Source: an uncultured Clostridia bacterium
Lineage (GTDB): Bacteria; Bacillota; Clostridia; Christensenellales; CAG-917
Assembly: GCA_949283145.1 (NCBI GenBank)
Contig: CASDRL010000017.1
Coordinates: forward strand, 1 to 36,702
Length of the DNA stretch: 36,702 nucleotides
Reading direction: 5' to 3'
Below, piece after piece: positions 1-8,929 of this stretch (position 1 is its first letter; each line of letters begins with the position of its first letter). Under the pieces are notes generated by a model. That model was given only the letters and a program-made list of their open reading frames with translations, was not told the DNA's origin and ran no database searches. The position numbers were made by a program, and so were the translations under genes.

Positions 1-822
1 GCGCAGTTCCCGCTGCTCTCTGCCTACGGCTATCAGGTGTACGCGCACTATCATTCGGACAACAGCCTCATCATCCACAAGCCGCGCACCGACCTCAGCA
101 CGGCGGAAAACATCCTCCGCCTCATCCGCCCGGACAGGAAGTACAGCGAGCTCGAAGCCAAGGTGCTCGACCTCTGCCTTGTCCTGCACGCCGAACACGG
201 CGGCGGCAACAACTCCACCTTCACCAACCACGTCGTCACCAGCTCCGGGACGGACACCTATTCCGCGGTGGCGGCGTCTCTCGGCTCTCTGAAAGGGCCC
301 CGTCACGGCGGCGCCAACATCAAGGTGTCCAAGATGTTCCAGGACATCAAAGCGACCACCCCCTGCACGGACGACGCCATCCGCGACTATATCGCCCGCC
401 TCCTCGACAAACAGGCGTTCGACGGCGCGGGGCTCGTCTATGGCATAGGGCACGCGGTCTACTCTCTCAGCGACCCGCGCGCGGACATCCTGCGCGATTA
501 CGCCAAGAAACTCGCCGTTGCCAAAGGGCTCGAGAAGGACTACGAATACTATGAAAAAGTCGCCCGCATCGCCCCCGAAGTCATCGGCGAGAAACGCAAG
601 ATGTACAAGGGCGTGAGCGCCAACGTGGACTTCTACTCCGGGCTCATCTACACCATGCTGAAGATCCCCACCGAGCTCTACACCCCCATCTTCTCCGTGG
701 CAAGGATAGCGGGCTGGAGCGCCCACCGCATAGAGGAACTCGCCAACCGCGGCAAGATCATCCGCCCCGGTTACACCGCGGTCGCGCCCCGTCAGTCCTA
801 CGTTCCCCTCAGCGAAAGATAA
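1..822 (+). CDS. gltA: Citrate synthase, C-terminal part (5' truncated by window edge)
   Basis: The reading frame is open from base 1 and ends with TAA at 820-822, so 273 residues of the C-terminal portion are visible. The three catalytic residues of the citrate synthase family are present: His in VLHAEHGGGN (fragment residue about 66), His in GPRHGG (about 102) and Asp in ANVDFYSG (about 210). The enzyme condenses acetyl-CoA and oxaloacetate to citrate in the cytoplasm. The HAEHG..NSTF and RHGGAN signatures and the C-terminal length fit the larger, roughly 450-residue Clostridia-type form. Methylcitrate synthase activity cannot be excluded from sequence. The upstream context lies outside the window. 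A 12-bp hairpin at 1003-1030 lies about 180 bases downstream and may end the transcript. Confidence 0.93.
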   Translation, partial: AQFPLLSAYGYQVYAHYHSDNSLIIHKPRTDLSTAENILRLIRPDRKYSELEAKVLDLCLVLHAEHGGGNNSTFTNHVVTSSGTDTYSAVAASLGSLKGPRHGGANIKVSKMFQDIKATTPCTDDAIRDYIARLLDKQAFDGAGLVYGIGHAVYSLSDPRADILRDYAKKLAVAKGLEKDYEYYEKVARIAPEVIGEKRKMYKGVSANVDFYSGLIYTMLKIPTELYTPIFSVARIAGWSAHRIEELANRGKIIRPGYTAVAPRQSYVPLSER

Positions 823-1002
823 GGCGCGGCCTCTGCGCACCGCAAGACAAAGCTCGGGCTCATCGCCGCAAATAAGGGAATACGCTGCCCGGCTCGGCAA
901 GGTGCAGGCTCAACAACGCCAAACAAAATAAGGCATAGGTTTGCCTTCACCGCCCCGCAAGTCAAGGGGCGAGACCATCGAAAAACAAAACAACAGCAAA
1001 AC

Positions 1003-1030
1003 GATAAACGCCGCAAATGCGGCGTTTATC
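1003..1030. terminator. Intrinsic terminator hairpin between convergent genes
   Basis: A perfect 12-bp stem (1003-1014 with 1019-1030, core GCCGC/GCGGC) closes a 4-base AAAT loop. On the minus strand it is followed by a T-rich stretch (complement of 981-1002), so it fits termination of the HAD gene. On the plus strand TCATCATTTT follows, so it may also stop read-through from citrate synthase. Bases 823-1002 show no further gene or structure that I can support. Confidence 0.75.
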
Positions 1031-1071
1031 TCATCATTTTGAGTGTTAAACTCGCTCTTTTGCAGATTTTC

Positions 1072-1725
1072 CTATTCCCCGAGGATGAGCCGCAGCAGCT
1101 CGTCCGTGCTCTTCACGGTGACTTTCGCGCCGTGCTCGAGCAGCACTTCGCGCGGGCGGAAACCCCATTCCACGCCGATGAGATCCACCCCCGCATTCTT
1201 CGCCGTCTCCACATCCACGTCGGAGTCTCCGATGTAGACAGTATCCTCCCGACGCGCTCCGAGGGCGTCCATCACCGCAAGCACGGAGTCGGGCGCGGGC
1301 TTTCTCTTCACCCCTTCCCGCTCTCCCACCGCGATGTCGAAAAGCCCCGGGAAATAGTCGTCCGCAAGCTGCCGCACCGCAAAGTCCACTTTGTTGGAGA
1401 CCACCGCGGTCTTCACTCCCCTCGCCCGGAGCTCCGCGATGAGTTCGGGCACTCCGTCGTAGGGGCGGGTGAGATCGGCGCAATGCAGCTTGTAGTTGCG
1501 CGCAAGCACCTCGAAAAACTTCTCGCGTTCCGTCTCGGGCGTATCCTTGGGCAGGGCGCGTTCGATGAGTTTGCCCACGCCGTTGCCTACGAATGAGCGC
1601 ACTTCGTCCTTGGTGCGGAGAGGGAGTCCCGCTTCTTCGAGGGAGAGGTTGAGGGTGTTGGTGAGGTCGTCCAAGGTGTCGAGTATGGTGCCGTCCATGT
1701 CGAACACCGCAAGTGAATATTTCAT
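1072..1725 (-). CDS. HAD-family phosphatase (phosphoglycolate phosphatase-like)
   Basis: This 217-residue protein has the four HAD motifs. Motif I is FDMDGT, with nucleophile Asp9 and acid/base Asp11. Motif II is the Ser of VVSNK, motif III is the Lys in KRKPAPDS, and motif IV is GDSDVD. The length and the alpha-helical cap between motifs I and II match subclass IA enzymes of the Gph/PGP type, which hydrolyse small phosphate esters such as 2-phosphoglycolate or nucleotide and sugar phosphates. The substrate cannot be told from sequence. The start at 1725 was chosen because AAGGAAG lies just upstream and the protein then begins right before the first beta strand. An in-frame start 24 bases upstream (1749) is less likely. 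The gene appears to be a single transcription unit, divergent from the methyltransferase gene. Confidence 0.9.
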   Translation of the reverse strand: MKYSLAVFDMDGTILDTLDDLTNTLNLSLEEAGLPLRTKDEVRSFVGNGVGKLIERALPKDTPETEREKFFEVLARNYKLHCADLTRPYDGVPELIAELRARGVKTAVVSNKVDFAVRQLADDYFPGLFDIAVGEREGVKRKPAPDSVLAVMDALGARREDTVYIGDSDVDVETAKNAGVDLIGVEWGFRPREVLLEHGAKVTVKSTDELLRLILGE

Positions 1726-2037
1726 ATCTTCCTTCTTTGCCCGCCGCATATCCGGCGCTTTTTAGCAAGTATTGGCGGGTGGTTTTCGCCGTCTCGGCGG
1801 GCGGCGTTTCCCGCCGCGGTCAATGATAGCACATCCCGCGCCGCAATGCACGTGCACAAGGTAATTAAGTTTAAAAATGTGCGGGCGGCGCATCCATTAT
1901 GCCGGACCGGAATAGCTTTGCGCGCACGGTACGGGACGGATAGGCGGCGCCCGCCCTCAAACCTTCGGCGCCGCTGTTTCATATATTGTGTGGTAAGCCC
2001 GGCGGAAAAGGATCTTGCCCGGCACGGGAGAAACTTA
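1726..2037. promoter_or_regulatory. Divergent intergenic region with extended -10 promoter (minus strand)
   Basis: This 312-base gap separates two divergent genes. On the minus strand an extended -10 element, TG-C-TATCAT, lies at 1831-1823 and would start the HAD transcript near 1816. No convincing -35 is visible. A 10-bp palindrome TGCACGTGCA at 1847-1856 lies just upstream and could be a regulator site, but this is inference. A GC-rich hairpin (GCGGCG/CGCCGC, about 1801-1817) falls at the start of the leader. I could not pick a clear promoter for the plus-strand methyltransferase gene; AT-rich TATATT at about 1982-1987 is the best -10 candidate. Confidence 0.4.
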
Positions 2038-2970
2038 ATGAACGTCGTCGACAGAGAATTCGCGCTTCTTGCAAAGGAGATAAGGGAAAAGAGCGAAGAG
2101 GAGCTCTTCGAGGGAATGAAAGCAGCGTTCCTCGCACTGCCGTCCGCGTCCGCGCGCAGTCTCGAACGATTCTTCAACGCCTACGGCTATTGGGGACGGC
2201 TGGACGCCGAGGCGGATGATTTCGAGGAACTGCGTCTCAAAGCGAATGTCCTGCACTCGCACATCGACGACTTCGAGTGGGTGTACGGGCTGCTCTCCGA
2301 CTTCCGTTCCCGCCGCACACTCACCGCCGTGCTCGCAAATTGGCTGCGCTTCGACACCGCTCTCCCCGCCCGCACCCGTGAGACCCTCTTCGACGAATAT
2401 TTCGACCTCGACATCCTCACCTGCACCCCCGACGAGGTGGTCGCAGACCTCGGCGCTTATGTCGGCGACACCGTCCTCTCTTATCTCGTCAACTACGGCA
2501 AAAACTGCTACAAGCGCATCTATGCCTACGAGATCACCCCCTCGAGTTTCGACGCCATGCGCCGCAATCTCGCGGGGTTCCGCGACATCGAGATGAGACG
2601 GAAGGGCGTCGCCGACGCGCCGGGCAGGATGCGCGTCGCCGTCTGCGAGACAAGTTCCTCCGCAAACACTCTCTCGGATGCCGCCTGCGGCGAAGAGGTG
2701 GAAGTCACCACCCTCGACCTCGACATCGCGGAGCCCCTCACACTCATCATCGCGGACATCGAAGGCGGAGAATATGCCGCCCTGCTCGGCGCCCGCCGTC
2801 ACATAGAGAGGGAACACCCCCGCCTTGCCGTCTCCGTCTACCACCGCAACGAGGATCTCTTCCGCATCCCTCGCCTCATCACATCCCTCTCCCCCGCCTA
2901 CACCCGCTTTCACCTCCGCCACCGCGGCTCCCCTCTCTACCCCACCGAGATCACCTTTTTCGCCACCTGA
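2038..2970 (+). CDS. FkbM-family SAM-dependent methyltransferase
   Basis: This 310-residue protein has a C-terminal Rossmann methyltransferase domain. The SAM-binding loop is DLGAYVGDT (137-145), followed by the acidic YAYE strand end. The FkbM signature IADIEGGE is at 238-245, then a GA..HI....P.LAVSVYH stretch. FkbM proteins O-methylate sugars or polyketide-like acceptors, often on surface glycans or secondary metabolites; the acceptor here is unknown. The N-terminal 130 residues are helical and not recognised. The start at 2038 is supported by GGGAG about 8 bases upstream. The frame is open upstream to 1846 but that part is arginine-rich and lacks a ribosome site. The gene is isolated, with no glycosyltransferase neighbour in view. 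Confidence 0.8.
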   Translation: MNVVDREFALLAKEIREKSEEELFEGMKAAFLALPSASARSLERFFNAYGYWGRLDAEADDFEELRLKANVLHSHIDDFEWVYGLLSDFRSRRTLTAVLANWLRFDTALPARTRETLFDEYFDLDILTCTPDEVVADLGAYVGDTVLSYLVNYGKNCYKRIYAYEITPSSFDAMRRNLAGFRDIEMRRKGVADAPGRMRVAVCETSSSANTLSDAACGEEVEVTTLDLDIAEPLTLIIADIEGGEYAALLGARRHIEREHPRLAVSVYHRNEDLFRIPRLITSLSPAYTRFHLRHRGSPLYPTEITFFAT

Positions 2971-3042
2971 ACTTACTCATGCCGACGGCGATGCCCCGCC
3001 TGCAAACGAAGCGCCGCGGACGAATATACGCAAAAAGCCGCA

Positions 3043-3064
3043 GCGCGGACTTTCAAGTCCGCGC
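3043..3064 (-). terminator. Terminator of the glycan operon
   Basis: A perfect 10-bp stem (3043-3052 with 3055-3064, GCGCGGACTT/AAGTCCGCGC) has a 2-base loop in the plus-strand reading. Read on the minus strand it lies 35 bases past the esterase stop codon, and GCTTTTTG follows (complement of 3031-3038). It is the only clear terminator downstream of the long minus-strand operon, and it also sits at the 3' end of the convergent methyltransferase gene. Confidence 0.7.
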
Positions 3065-3098
3065 CGCAGCCTAAGGAGCGATCTATGAAGCAGTATGA

Positions 3099-4046
3099 TC
3101 ATTCCGTTTCCAAAAATCTGCCGATGAGCTCTTCCGCGAACAAGTGCCCGAGTTTGACCATGGAAGACGAGTCGAAATGATAGATATCCGGCGCCCCGGC
3201 AGGCTCTCCGTCATAACGCAGCCCTTCCGCAATGGTGTCGATATAAACGTGATCCGCGTCTTCCGCCGCAAGCGCGGCTTTTGCCGCATTGATGACGTCG
3301 TGGTGCGTCCAGGCGACGCAATCCGATATGCCCGCATCGATGAAGCCTATCTCCGCATCGGCGGGTTTATAGTAGGCAAGATCTTTGCGCAGATCGGCGA
3401 CGAAATTGCGCTCCAACTCCTCGTACGAGTTGTAATTCAGTCCGCTCGAATCGTCCTCGCCCTGCATCCAGCATATCGCTTTGATCTCGGGATAAAGATC
3501 CATATCCTCAAGTTTAGCGCACTGATCCAGCACATAATCTACCGCATTTGTATAAAGAGCTCCTGTATTCTTGCTTGAAGGAGAACGCCAGTTCGTGGTG
3601 AGCGACGTCGCGCCGTAGGCATACTTTATGATGTAGACTCTTTTGGAAAGATCGAGCGCCGAGAGCTTTTCCGCGATGCCGATCTCGGGACCGAACTGAT
3701 CGACGGAATGCCCCTGTCCGAGTTTAACGGGGACGAACTGTCCGTTGCTCGTATTTTCCGCAACGGTGCACGCATAGCTGATGTACACATCGTCATACCC
3801 TCCGGCATACTCCGCCGCCTTATCCGTCCCTACGGTGCGAGGGAGATATTGGCTCCATGTGTGCCCTTCCGCGTTGCTCTGCCCGAGCAAAACGACGACC
3901 TGGACCTCGTTGGAGTATTCGGGCTCGTTTGCGGGCGTTTCGGGAGCAGCACCTCCGCCGTCGCCGTTGCACGCGCACAGCAGCCCTGCCGCAGCGGCAA
4001 ATATCATCAACGCCGCCATAAACTTAACCGTCCTTTTTGCCTTCAT
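3099..4046 (-). CDS. SGNH/SASA-type carbohydrate esterase lipoprotein
   Basis: This 315-residue protein has a signal peptide ending in the lipobox LCAC (lipid-modified Cys26), so it should be anchored outside the membrane. It carries the sialate O-acetylesterase/CE6-like SGNH blocks. Block I is GQSNAEG with nucleophile Ser57. WMQGED is at 193-198. The C-terminal Asp/His pair is in DIYH (Asp287, His290). Such enzymes remove acetyl groups from plant glycans such as xylan and pectin, or from sialic acid. Given its place as the last gene of an arabinan-type operon, deacetylation of a decorated plant polysaccharide is the likely role (inference). The start at 4046 has GAGGTGAT upstream and overlaps the preceding GH43 gene by 23 bases, suggesting translational coupling. 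Confidence 0.82.
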   Translation of the reverse strand: MKAKRTVKFMAALMIFAAAAGLLCACNGDGGGAAPETPANEPEYSNEVQVVVLLGQSNAEGHTWSQYLPRTVGTDKAAEYAGGYDDVYISYACTVAENTSNGQFVPVKLGQGHSVDQFGPEIGIAEKLSALDLSKRVYIIKYAYGATSLTTNWRSPSSKNTGALYTNAVDYVLDQCAKLEDMDLYPEIKAICWMQGEDDSSGLNYNSYEELERNFVADLRKDLAYYKPADAEIGFIDAGISDCVAWTHHDVINAAKAALAAEDADHVYIDTIAEGLRYDGEPAGAPDIYHFDSSSMVKLGHLFAEELIGRFLETE

Positions 4047-4911
4047 AAACGATCACCTCGCCGTCTTTGAGCTTTATGTCGTCAATTGCCGCGCGTTCCG
4101 CGCCGCTCCGGCAATTGTTCTCGTGGAAAGCGATCTTATACTGCCCGCCGAGATCGCGGAACACCATCGCGTGCCCGCTGTCCCTTTTCGGAAGAGCGAG
4201 CAGACCGTGCCGGTAGCAGCCGCCGAGCATACCGTGCACGGGATAGGCGGCGCCCACCGAATAGCCGTCCTCCGCCTCCGAAGACCAGCTTGACCAAAGC
4301 AATATATCCTGCCCTTCCATGTGACAGACGAACGGGCCGTCCACGATGTAGACGGGGTGAGGACATTTGTTCCACACGGGCACTTTCGCCCAGCCCGAAT
4401 CGCTCGCCTTAAACATGCGCACCGCGTCGCCCACGGGCGTCGTAAGGTCGTCGCTCATCCTTATATAACACATTTCCCCGTCGCCGGTCTGCACCCACTC
4501 GTGCGAAAAGATCGCATAGGGCACGCCGTCCTCGACATAAAGGGTCGCGTCCAGAGCGAACCAGCCGTCGGGCGCGATGGGGGCGCTGTGCACGGCGAAC
4601 GGTCCCGTGAGGCTGTCCGAGACGAGGATCTGCGACGTCCGCACGTGTCCGTTTGCGCTGAAAGTGCCGAAAAGATAGTATCTGCCCTTATATTCGTGCA
4701 CTTCGGGCGCCCAGAAATCGTCCGTTGCCCAAAAGTCGTCGTCCGCTTCGAACACGGGCGCGGGACCGCTCCACTCTTCGAGGTCTTCGGAAACATAGAC
4801 GCAAAAACCCTTTTTCAGCGGGAAACGGCTCGACGCATACATATAATACTTCTTCGTTTTTTCGTCCGCGACGATGAACGGGTCGCGGATGTTGATCTCA
4901 CCGAGCCTCAT
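4024..4911 (-). CDS. Glycoside hydrolase family 43, cytoplasmic
   Basis: This 295-residue protein has no signal peptide, so it should act in the cytoplasm on imported oligosaccharides. The GH43 triad is visible: Asp10 in IRDPF (general base), Asp121 in LDATLY (pKa modulator) and a candidate general acid Glu199 in HMEG. The five-bladed propeller repeats (KYYMYAS, RYYLFGT, PYAIFSH, ILLWSSW) are also visible. GH43 enzymes include alpha-L-arabinofuranosidases, beta-xylosidases and related exo-enzymes; the exact specificity is not resolved. It is shorter than the two secreted GH43 proteins of the operon and clearly of a different subfamily. It overlaps the GH36 stop by 4 bases (ATGA) and has GGAGGAAG before its start. 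Confidence 0.85.
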   Translation of the reverse strand: MRLGEINIRDPFIVADEKTKKYYMYASSRFPLKKGFCVYVSEDLEEWSGPAPVFEADDDFWATDDFWAPEVHEYKGRYYLFGTFSANGHVRTSQILVSDSLTGPFAVHSAPIAPDGWFALDATLYVEDGVPYAIFSHEWVQTGDGEMCYIRMSDDLTTPVGDAVRMFKASDSGWAKVPVWNKCPHPVYIVDGPFVCHMEGQDILLWSSWSSEAEDGYSVGAAYPVHGMLGGCYRHGLLALPKRDSGHAMVFRDLGGQYKIAFHENNCRSGAERAAIDDIKLKDGEVIVYEGKKDG

Positions 4912-7088
4912 TCTACTTCCTCCAAAGTGATTAGACGGGAGTCGAATTCACGGCGGACATCGGACAGATTGATCCCGACTTTCATATAGTAATCTCCGCT
5001 GTACACCTTGCCGTCGAAGCTGTTGACATAATTCGCCCAAGGGTTCAGCCCGCGCAATTTGACAAAGCGGCGCGTCCTCGGCTTTTTGAGCAGACCGACG
5101 ACGAGAAGCAATGCCTTCGATTTCTGCTTGTCCACCATGTCTATCGCGAATTCTCTGCCGTCATAAGGGGAAGACAGCCTGAAAAGATCCCCGTCCAGGA
5201 CCACGTCGTCGTGGAACTTCCCGTATATCTCCGTCACGGCGTTCACTTCGCCGATGTCGGCGTCGCTCATCCTGCGCGGATCCAGCTCGAAGCCGTAAGA
5301 GCCGAAGAGCGCTATCTCCGCTTTCGTGCGGTAACACGTGACGGGATCGTCATTGATATGCGAGCCCATGACGCAGGGGGGATAGGCGAAAGAGGTCCCG
5401 TATTGTATGAACAGGCGCTGGACGGGGTCGTTCTCGTCGCTGGTCCAGATCTCCGGGAAATAGAACAGAGTGCCGAGGTCGAATCTGCCGCCGCCGCTTG
5501 CACATCCCTGAAAATGGATGTCGGGGAACCGCGTTGTCAGCATGTCCGCCAGCCTGTAATATCCCAGCGTGTTGCGGTGATAAAACTCGTCCTGCCTGCC
5601 CTCTCCGAGATACGCCGAATAATAGTCCTCCAGCGTGCGGTTGTGATCCCACTTGACATAATCGATGTCATATTGCGAGAGGAGAGCTTCCAGCTGACCG
5701 TATATCTCGTCCACCACTTCGGGATCGGCAAAATCCAGCATCACCTGATGTCTGGACAGCCAAGGATCGGACGAGATGTCCACCGCGGCGTATTCAGGAT
5801 GCGCCCGCAGCAGATCGGAGTCGAAATTCGCCATCTCGGGTTCTATCCAAATGCCGAATCTCATCCCGTTCTCGTGGCATGCGTCAATGATCTTTTTCAG
5901 GTCTATCTTCTTCTCGTTCACATGCCAGTCGCCGAGCGAACGGAGATCGTCGTTGCGCCTGCCGAACCAGCCGTCGTCCAGCACGAACAATTCGACCCCC
6001 ATCCTCTTCCCGGAGGCTATGAGAGCGAGCACTTTTTCCGTGTCGAAATCCATATAGCAGCCTTCCCATGAGTTGAGGAGCACGGAACGGTAGGCTGCGG
6101 GAGCGTTATCTTTGATGAGATTGCGGCGGATGAGATCGTGCATCTGGTGGCTGATCCCCTCAAAGCCGCGGTTGCTGTAAACGGTCAGACCCTCCGGGAA
6201 AGTGAAACTCTCCCCGTCCGCGACCGCAAATGAGAAATGTTCGTCGTCTATGCCCATAGTGAGCCTGGTCACTCCCACCTTGCTCACGTTGGCTTCGCAT
6301 TTGAAAGAACCGGAGTAGAGGAAAGAGGCGGCGTACACTTCGCCGAAAGTTTCGGTCGCGTCCCTGTCCGCCAGCATGACGAAAGGATTGTGTTCGTGCG
6401 AACTTCTGCCCGCCGAAGCCGAAATGACCTTCCTGCCCTCCGAAAGGGCTTCCCTTCTGAACTGCCGCTCGAACATCCATTCCCCGGGGAAATGCACGAT
6501 GTCGAGATCCGCGCGAGAGAGATCCTGCACGACGCTCATCGCCCTTTCGAGCCGAAGCGGCTTGCCCGTTTTGTTGATGAATTCGGTGTTGCGGATGACC
6601 GCGTTATACTCCGGCAAAACGGAGAGCGACAGCACCGCCTTTATGTCCTTGACGTGTTCGCGCAGCACGATCTCGAGGGTCTCCGCCTCTCCCGCGTCGT
6701 CACGCACATAAGGGAGCCCCGAAAGCTTCGGTTTCCCTCTGTAAATGCGGTGGGAAACATAGCGCATGTCGAGCTTGTTGTTGCGCGCGCCCCTGATCTC
6801 CATGGCGGACGGGCGCACATCCGCCCCGCCCGCGGAAGGGAAAAGCATCGGAGACGCGTTGAAATAAAGCCCCTCGTACTCTTTCTCCCGTCCGTCCGTA
6901 TGGCAGTAATAGTGCGAGAACCAATCCTCCCCGCCTATCCTGCCCATTTGTTCCGGGTCGATATCCTCTATATACGCACCGAAATAGGGGTTGAGCAGGA
7001 TGCCGCTCGGGTGGATCTGCACATAATAGGAAAACTTTCCGTTGGTGAGATGGAACAATCCTCTTTCGGCGAAAAACGATATTGCCAT
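4908..7088 (-). CDS. Alpha-galactosidase, glycoside hydrolase family 36
   Basis: This 726-residue protein has the size and three-domain plan of GH36: an N-terminal beta-supersandwich, a catalytic TIM barrel and a C-terminal beta domain. The barrel motifs are clear: DDGW at 371-374, the nucleophile Asp481 in VKWDHNR, GCASGGGRFD around 528-537, and the acid/base Asp551 in WTSDENDP. It hydrolyses terminal alpha-1,6 galactosides (raffinose, melibiose or galactosyl side chains) with retention. No signal peptide is present, so it works on imported sugars. A galactosidase in an arabinan-type operon hints at a galactose-bearing substrate such as arabinogalactan. The ribosome site before 7088 is weak (AAGAAG), unlike most genes of the operon. 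A strong hairpin precedes the gene (7118-7151). Confidence 0.92.
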   Translation of the reverse strand: MAISFFAERGLFHLTNGKFSYYVQIHPSGILLNPYFGAYIEDIDPEQMGRIGGEDWFSHYYCHTDGREKEYEGLYFNASPMLFPSAGGADVRPSAMEIRGARNNKLDMRYVSHRIYRGKPKLSGLPYVRDDAGEAETLEIVLREHVKDIKAVLSLSVLPEYNAVIRNTEFINKTGKPLRLERAMSVVQDLSRADLDIVHFPGEWMFERQFRREALSEGRKVISASAGRSSHEHNPFVMLADRDATETFGEVYAASFLYSGSFKCEANVSKVGVTRLTMGIDDEHFSFAVADGESFTFPEGLTVYSNRGFEGISHQMHDLIRRNLIKDNAPAAYRSVLLNSWEGCYMDFDTEKVLALIASGKRMGVELFVLDDGWFGRRNDDLRSLGDWHVNEKKIDLKKIIDACHENGMRFGIWIEPEMANFDSDLLRAHPEYAAVDISSDPWLSRHQVMLDFADPEVVDEIYGQLEALLSQYDIDYVKWDHNRTLEDYYSAYLGEGRQDEFYHRNTLGYYRLADMLTTRFPDIHFQGCASGGGRFDLGTLFYFPEIWTSDENDPVQRLFIQYGTSFAYPPCVMGSHINDDPVTCYRTKAEIALFGSYGFELDPRRMSDADIGEVNAVTEIYGKFHDDVVLDGDLFRLSSPYDGREFAIDMVDKQKSKALLLVVGLLKKPRTRRFVKLRGLNPWANYVNSFDGKVYSGDYYMKVGINLSDVRREFDSRLITLEEVE

Positions 7089-7117
7089 ATGATCTTCTTT
7101 ATCCGTCCCGGCACTCT

Positions 7118-7151
7118 GTTCACCGGGGAGGGATACCCCTCCCCGGTGAAC
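7118..7151 (-). promoter_or_regulatory. Intercistronic hairpin inside the operon
   Basis: A perfect 15-bp stem (7118-7132 with 7137-7151) closes an ATAC loop in the 90-base gap between the Big2 lipoprotein gene and the GH36 gene. No T tract follows on the minus strand, so it is not a standard intrinsic terminator. It may protect the 3' end of the upstream transcript or act as a partial stop, lowering expression of the three downstream enzyme genes (inference). Confidence 0.6.
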
Positions 7152-7178
7152 GCGTTTCCGGTGTAACTGCCGATCGCC

Positions 7179-8903
7179 TTACGCGATCACGATGTTGCTG
7201 ATGGTGCAGTCGAGGTCACGGCACAGGAAACTCACGGAAGCCCTGTCGGAATAACCGTCATGCCATCCCCACGTGCCTTCAAACAGAATGTTGCCGTCCG
7301 CATCTTCCACTTTGATGGAGTTGTCCTGACCTTCTTCATTCATAAGACGGGTTACGGTAATGTGATAGGTCTCGCCCTCTTCAAGTCGCGCGTCACTGCC
7401 ATCGACCTGATAATTGTGAGGAACACCGATGCCGGCATTGAGATCGCCGTTGGAATTCCAACCCGTCCAACCTGCCTGATACTGACCTATGACAAGAGAT
7501 CTTGCCTCCGCATAAGTGCCGTCATATCTGTTCATTGTGACCGCAAGCGCAGGAAGCGCATCCCTCGTCCCGACTGCGTCGATGGTCAGATCGAAGGAAA
7601 CGGAGCCTTCTTTGCCCGCAGGAAGCATCGCTTTCGCACCGATACTCTTTGCCGCATGATCCTTGGCATTGAGCGGGCAGGTGCCGTCGCTTGCGCCCGT
7701 GAACTTGATGGTGCCGTCGTCGCCGATGATCACCTTGTCGGAAGAAGCGTAATAGTCGGAATCGTCCGCAGTCGCGAGATACTCCTCAACGCTCTCCTGG
7801 CCGTAGGTCACTGCCATAGCGCCGAATTCCGCGGTGCAGCTGCCGAGATTGAGCACGGGAAGGGTGTCCACATCGGTGAAACCGTCGATGCCGTTTTCGT
7901 AGTAATACAGTTCGCCGTTTATGAACGCGTAGAACTCATTGCCCGCGCGCACGGAGGTGAGCTCGACATCCGCGAAATCGATCGAACCGAGGTCGTGCTG
8001 GTTCCACACCTGCGAACGGTCGGTGATCGTGCCCCACTCTACATTGCCTGTCGCGTCAACGATCATGGTGACGGTCTTGCGCGCATTGAAATCGGGACCG
8101 GGCGACAGCATGAGCCCGTAATACTTCTCACCGTTGTAATGCGAAATGCCGACTCTGGACCATGTGTCGGAGCCGGAAGGCGCGGTCACCTTGACGGTCG
8201 CGCTCGCCACGTAATATTGCGAGGCTTCGCCGTTGAACACCGCAAAGGAGTTCTGGCTGCCGCTCAGCACCGCATCGTCCTGATAAAGCCCGCTCATATC
8301 GAACTTGTCCGCATTGACTGCCGCATTGATGACGGTGTCTTTGACCGTGACGGTGATGCTGTCGGACGCATTGCCAGAAGTCGCCGTGATGGTGGCTTCG
8401 CCGCCCTTCACGCCCGTGACCAGCCCGTTTTCGGAAACCGTCGCCACTTCATCGTCGGAAGACGTCCAGGTGATCGCGGCGTCTGCGGGCGCTTTCGTCA
8501 CCGTAAGCTGCACGGTGCGCGTCACATAGATCTCCGCGGTCTCGCTGCCGTCGATCGCGACCGTGACGGGTTTGACCGTGATCTCCACGCTGTCCTTCGT
8601 CTCGTCGCCGACCTTGACGCTTATGGTCGCCTTGCCTGCCTTCACGCCCGTGACCAACCCGCTCTCGGACACCGTCGCCACTTCGGCGTCGGAAGTCGCC
8701 CACGTCACTTCGACGGACTCGGGAGACTTTGCCGCCGCAAGCTGCAGCGTCCTCCCTTCATAGACTTCGGTGACGCTCTTATCCGCGATGGAGACGGTCA
8801 CTTCCCCGCCGCCGTCATTGCCGTTGTCGTTGCACGCCGCAAACAGACAGGCGGACAGCACTGCGACAAGGATAAACAGCGCCACTAGTGCTTTTTTCCT
8901 CAT
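7179..8903 (-). CDS. Big2-domain surface lipoprotein (operon gene 8)
   Basis: This 574-residue lipoprotein has lipobox FAAC (Cys24). Two tandem Big2 (bacterial Ig-like) domains lie at about 35-111 and 112-188; each ends with the typical VATVSE.GLVTGVKGG.ATI signature. The remaining roughly 385 residues form a beta-rich region without catalytic motifs that I recognise. This region aligns over much of its length with the neighbouring Big2 lipoprotein, for example ITDRSQVW against ITTRSQIW, YYV followed by an aromatic-rich strand, and an AKSIG..AML stretch. It is likely a jelly-roll glycan-binding module held off the membrane by the Ig-like domains (inference). The start has AGAGGAGG upstream. 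Operon position between the transporter and the intracellular enzymes supports a role in binding the polymer. Confidence 0.75.
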   Translation of the reverse strand: MRKKALVALFILVAVLSACLFAACNDNGNDGGGEVTVSIADKSVTEVYEGRTLQLAAAKSPESVEVTWATSDAEVATVSESGLVTGVKAGKATISVKVGDETKDSVEITVKPVTVAIDGSETAEIYVTRTVQLTVTKAPADAAITWTSSDDEVATVSENGLVTGVKGGEATITATSGNASDSITVTVKDTVINAAVNADKFDMSGLYQDDAVLSGSQNSFAVFNGEASQYYVASATVKVTAPSGSDTWSRVGISHYNGEKYYGLMLSPGPDFNARKTVTMIVDATGNVEWGTITDRSQVWNQHDLGSIDFADVELTSVRAGNEFYAFINGELYYYENGIDGFTDVDTLPVLNLGSCTAEFGAMAVTYGQESVEEYLATADDSDYYASSDKVIIGDDGTIKFTGASDGTCPLNAKDHAAKSIGAKAMLPAGKEGSVSFDLTIDAVGTRDALPALAVTMNRYDGTYAEARSLVIGQYQAGWTGWNSNGDLNAGIGVPHNYQVDGSDARLEEGETYHITVTRLMNEEGQDNSIKVEDADGNILFEGTWGWHDGYSDRASVSFLCRDLDCTISNIVIA

Positions 8904-8929
8904 AATCTTTCCTCCTCTGGACTTTTATT

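Noticed and set aside
7260..8888. A 542-residue plus-strand open frame
   Set aside because: It is antisense to the Big2 lipoprotein gene, with Arg/His-rich composition, no recognisable domain and no ribosome site.
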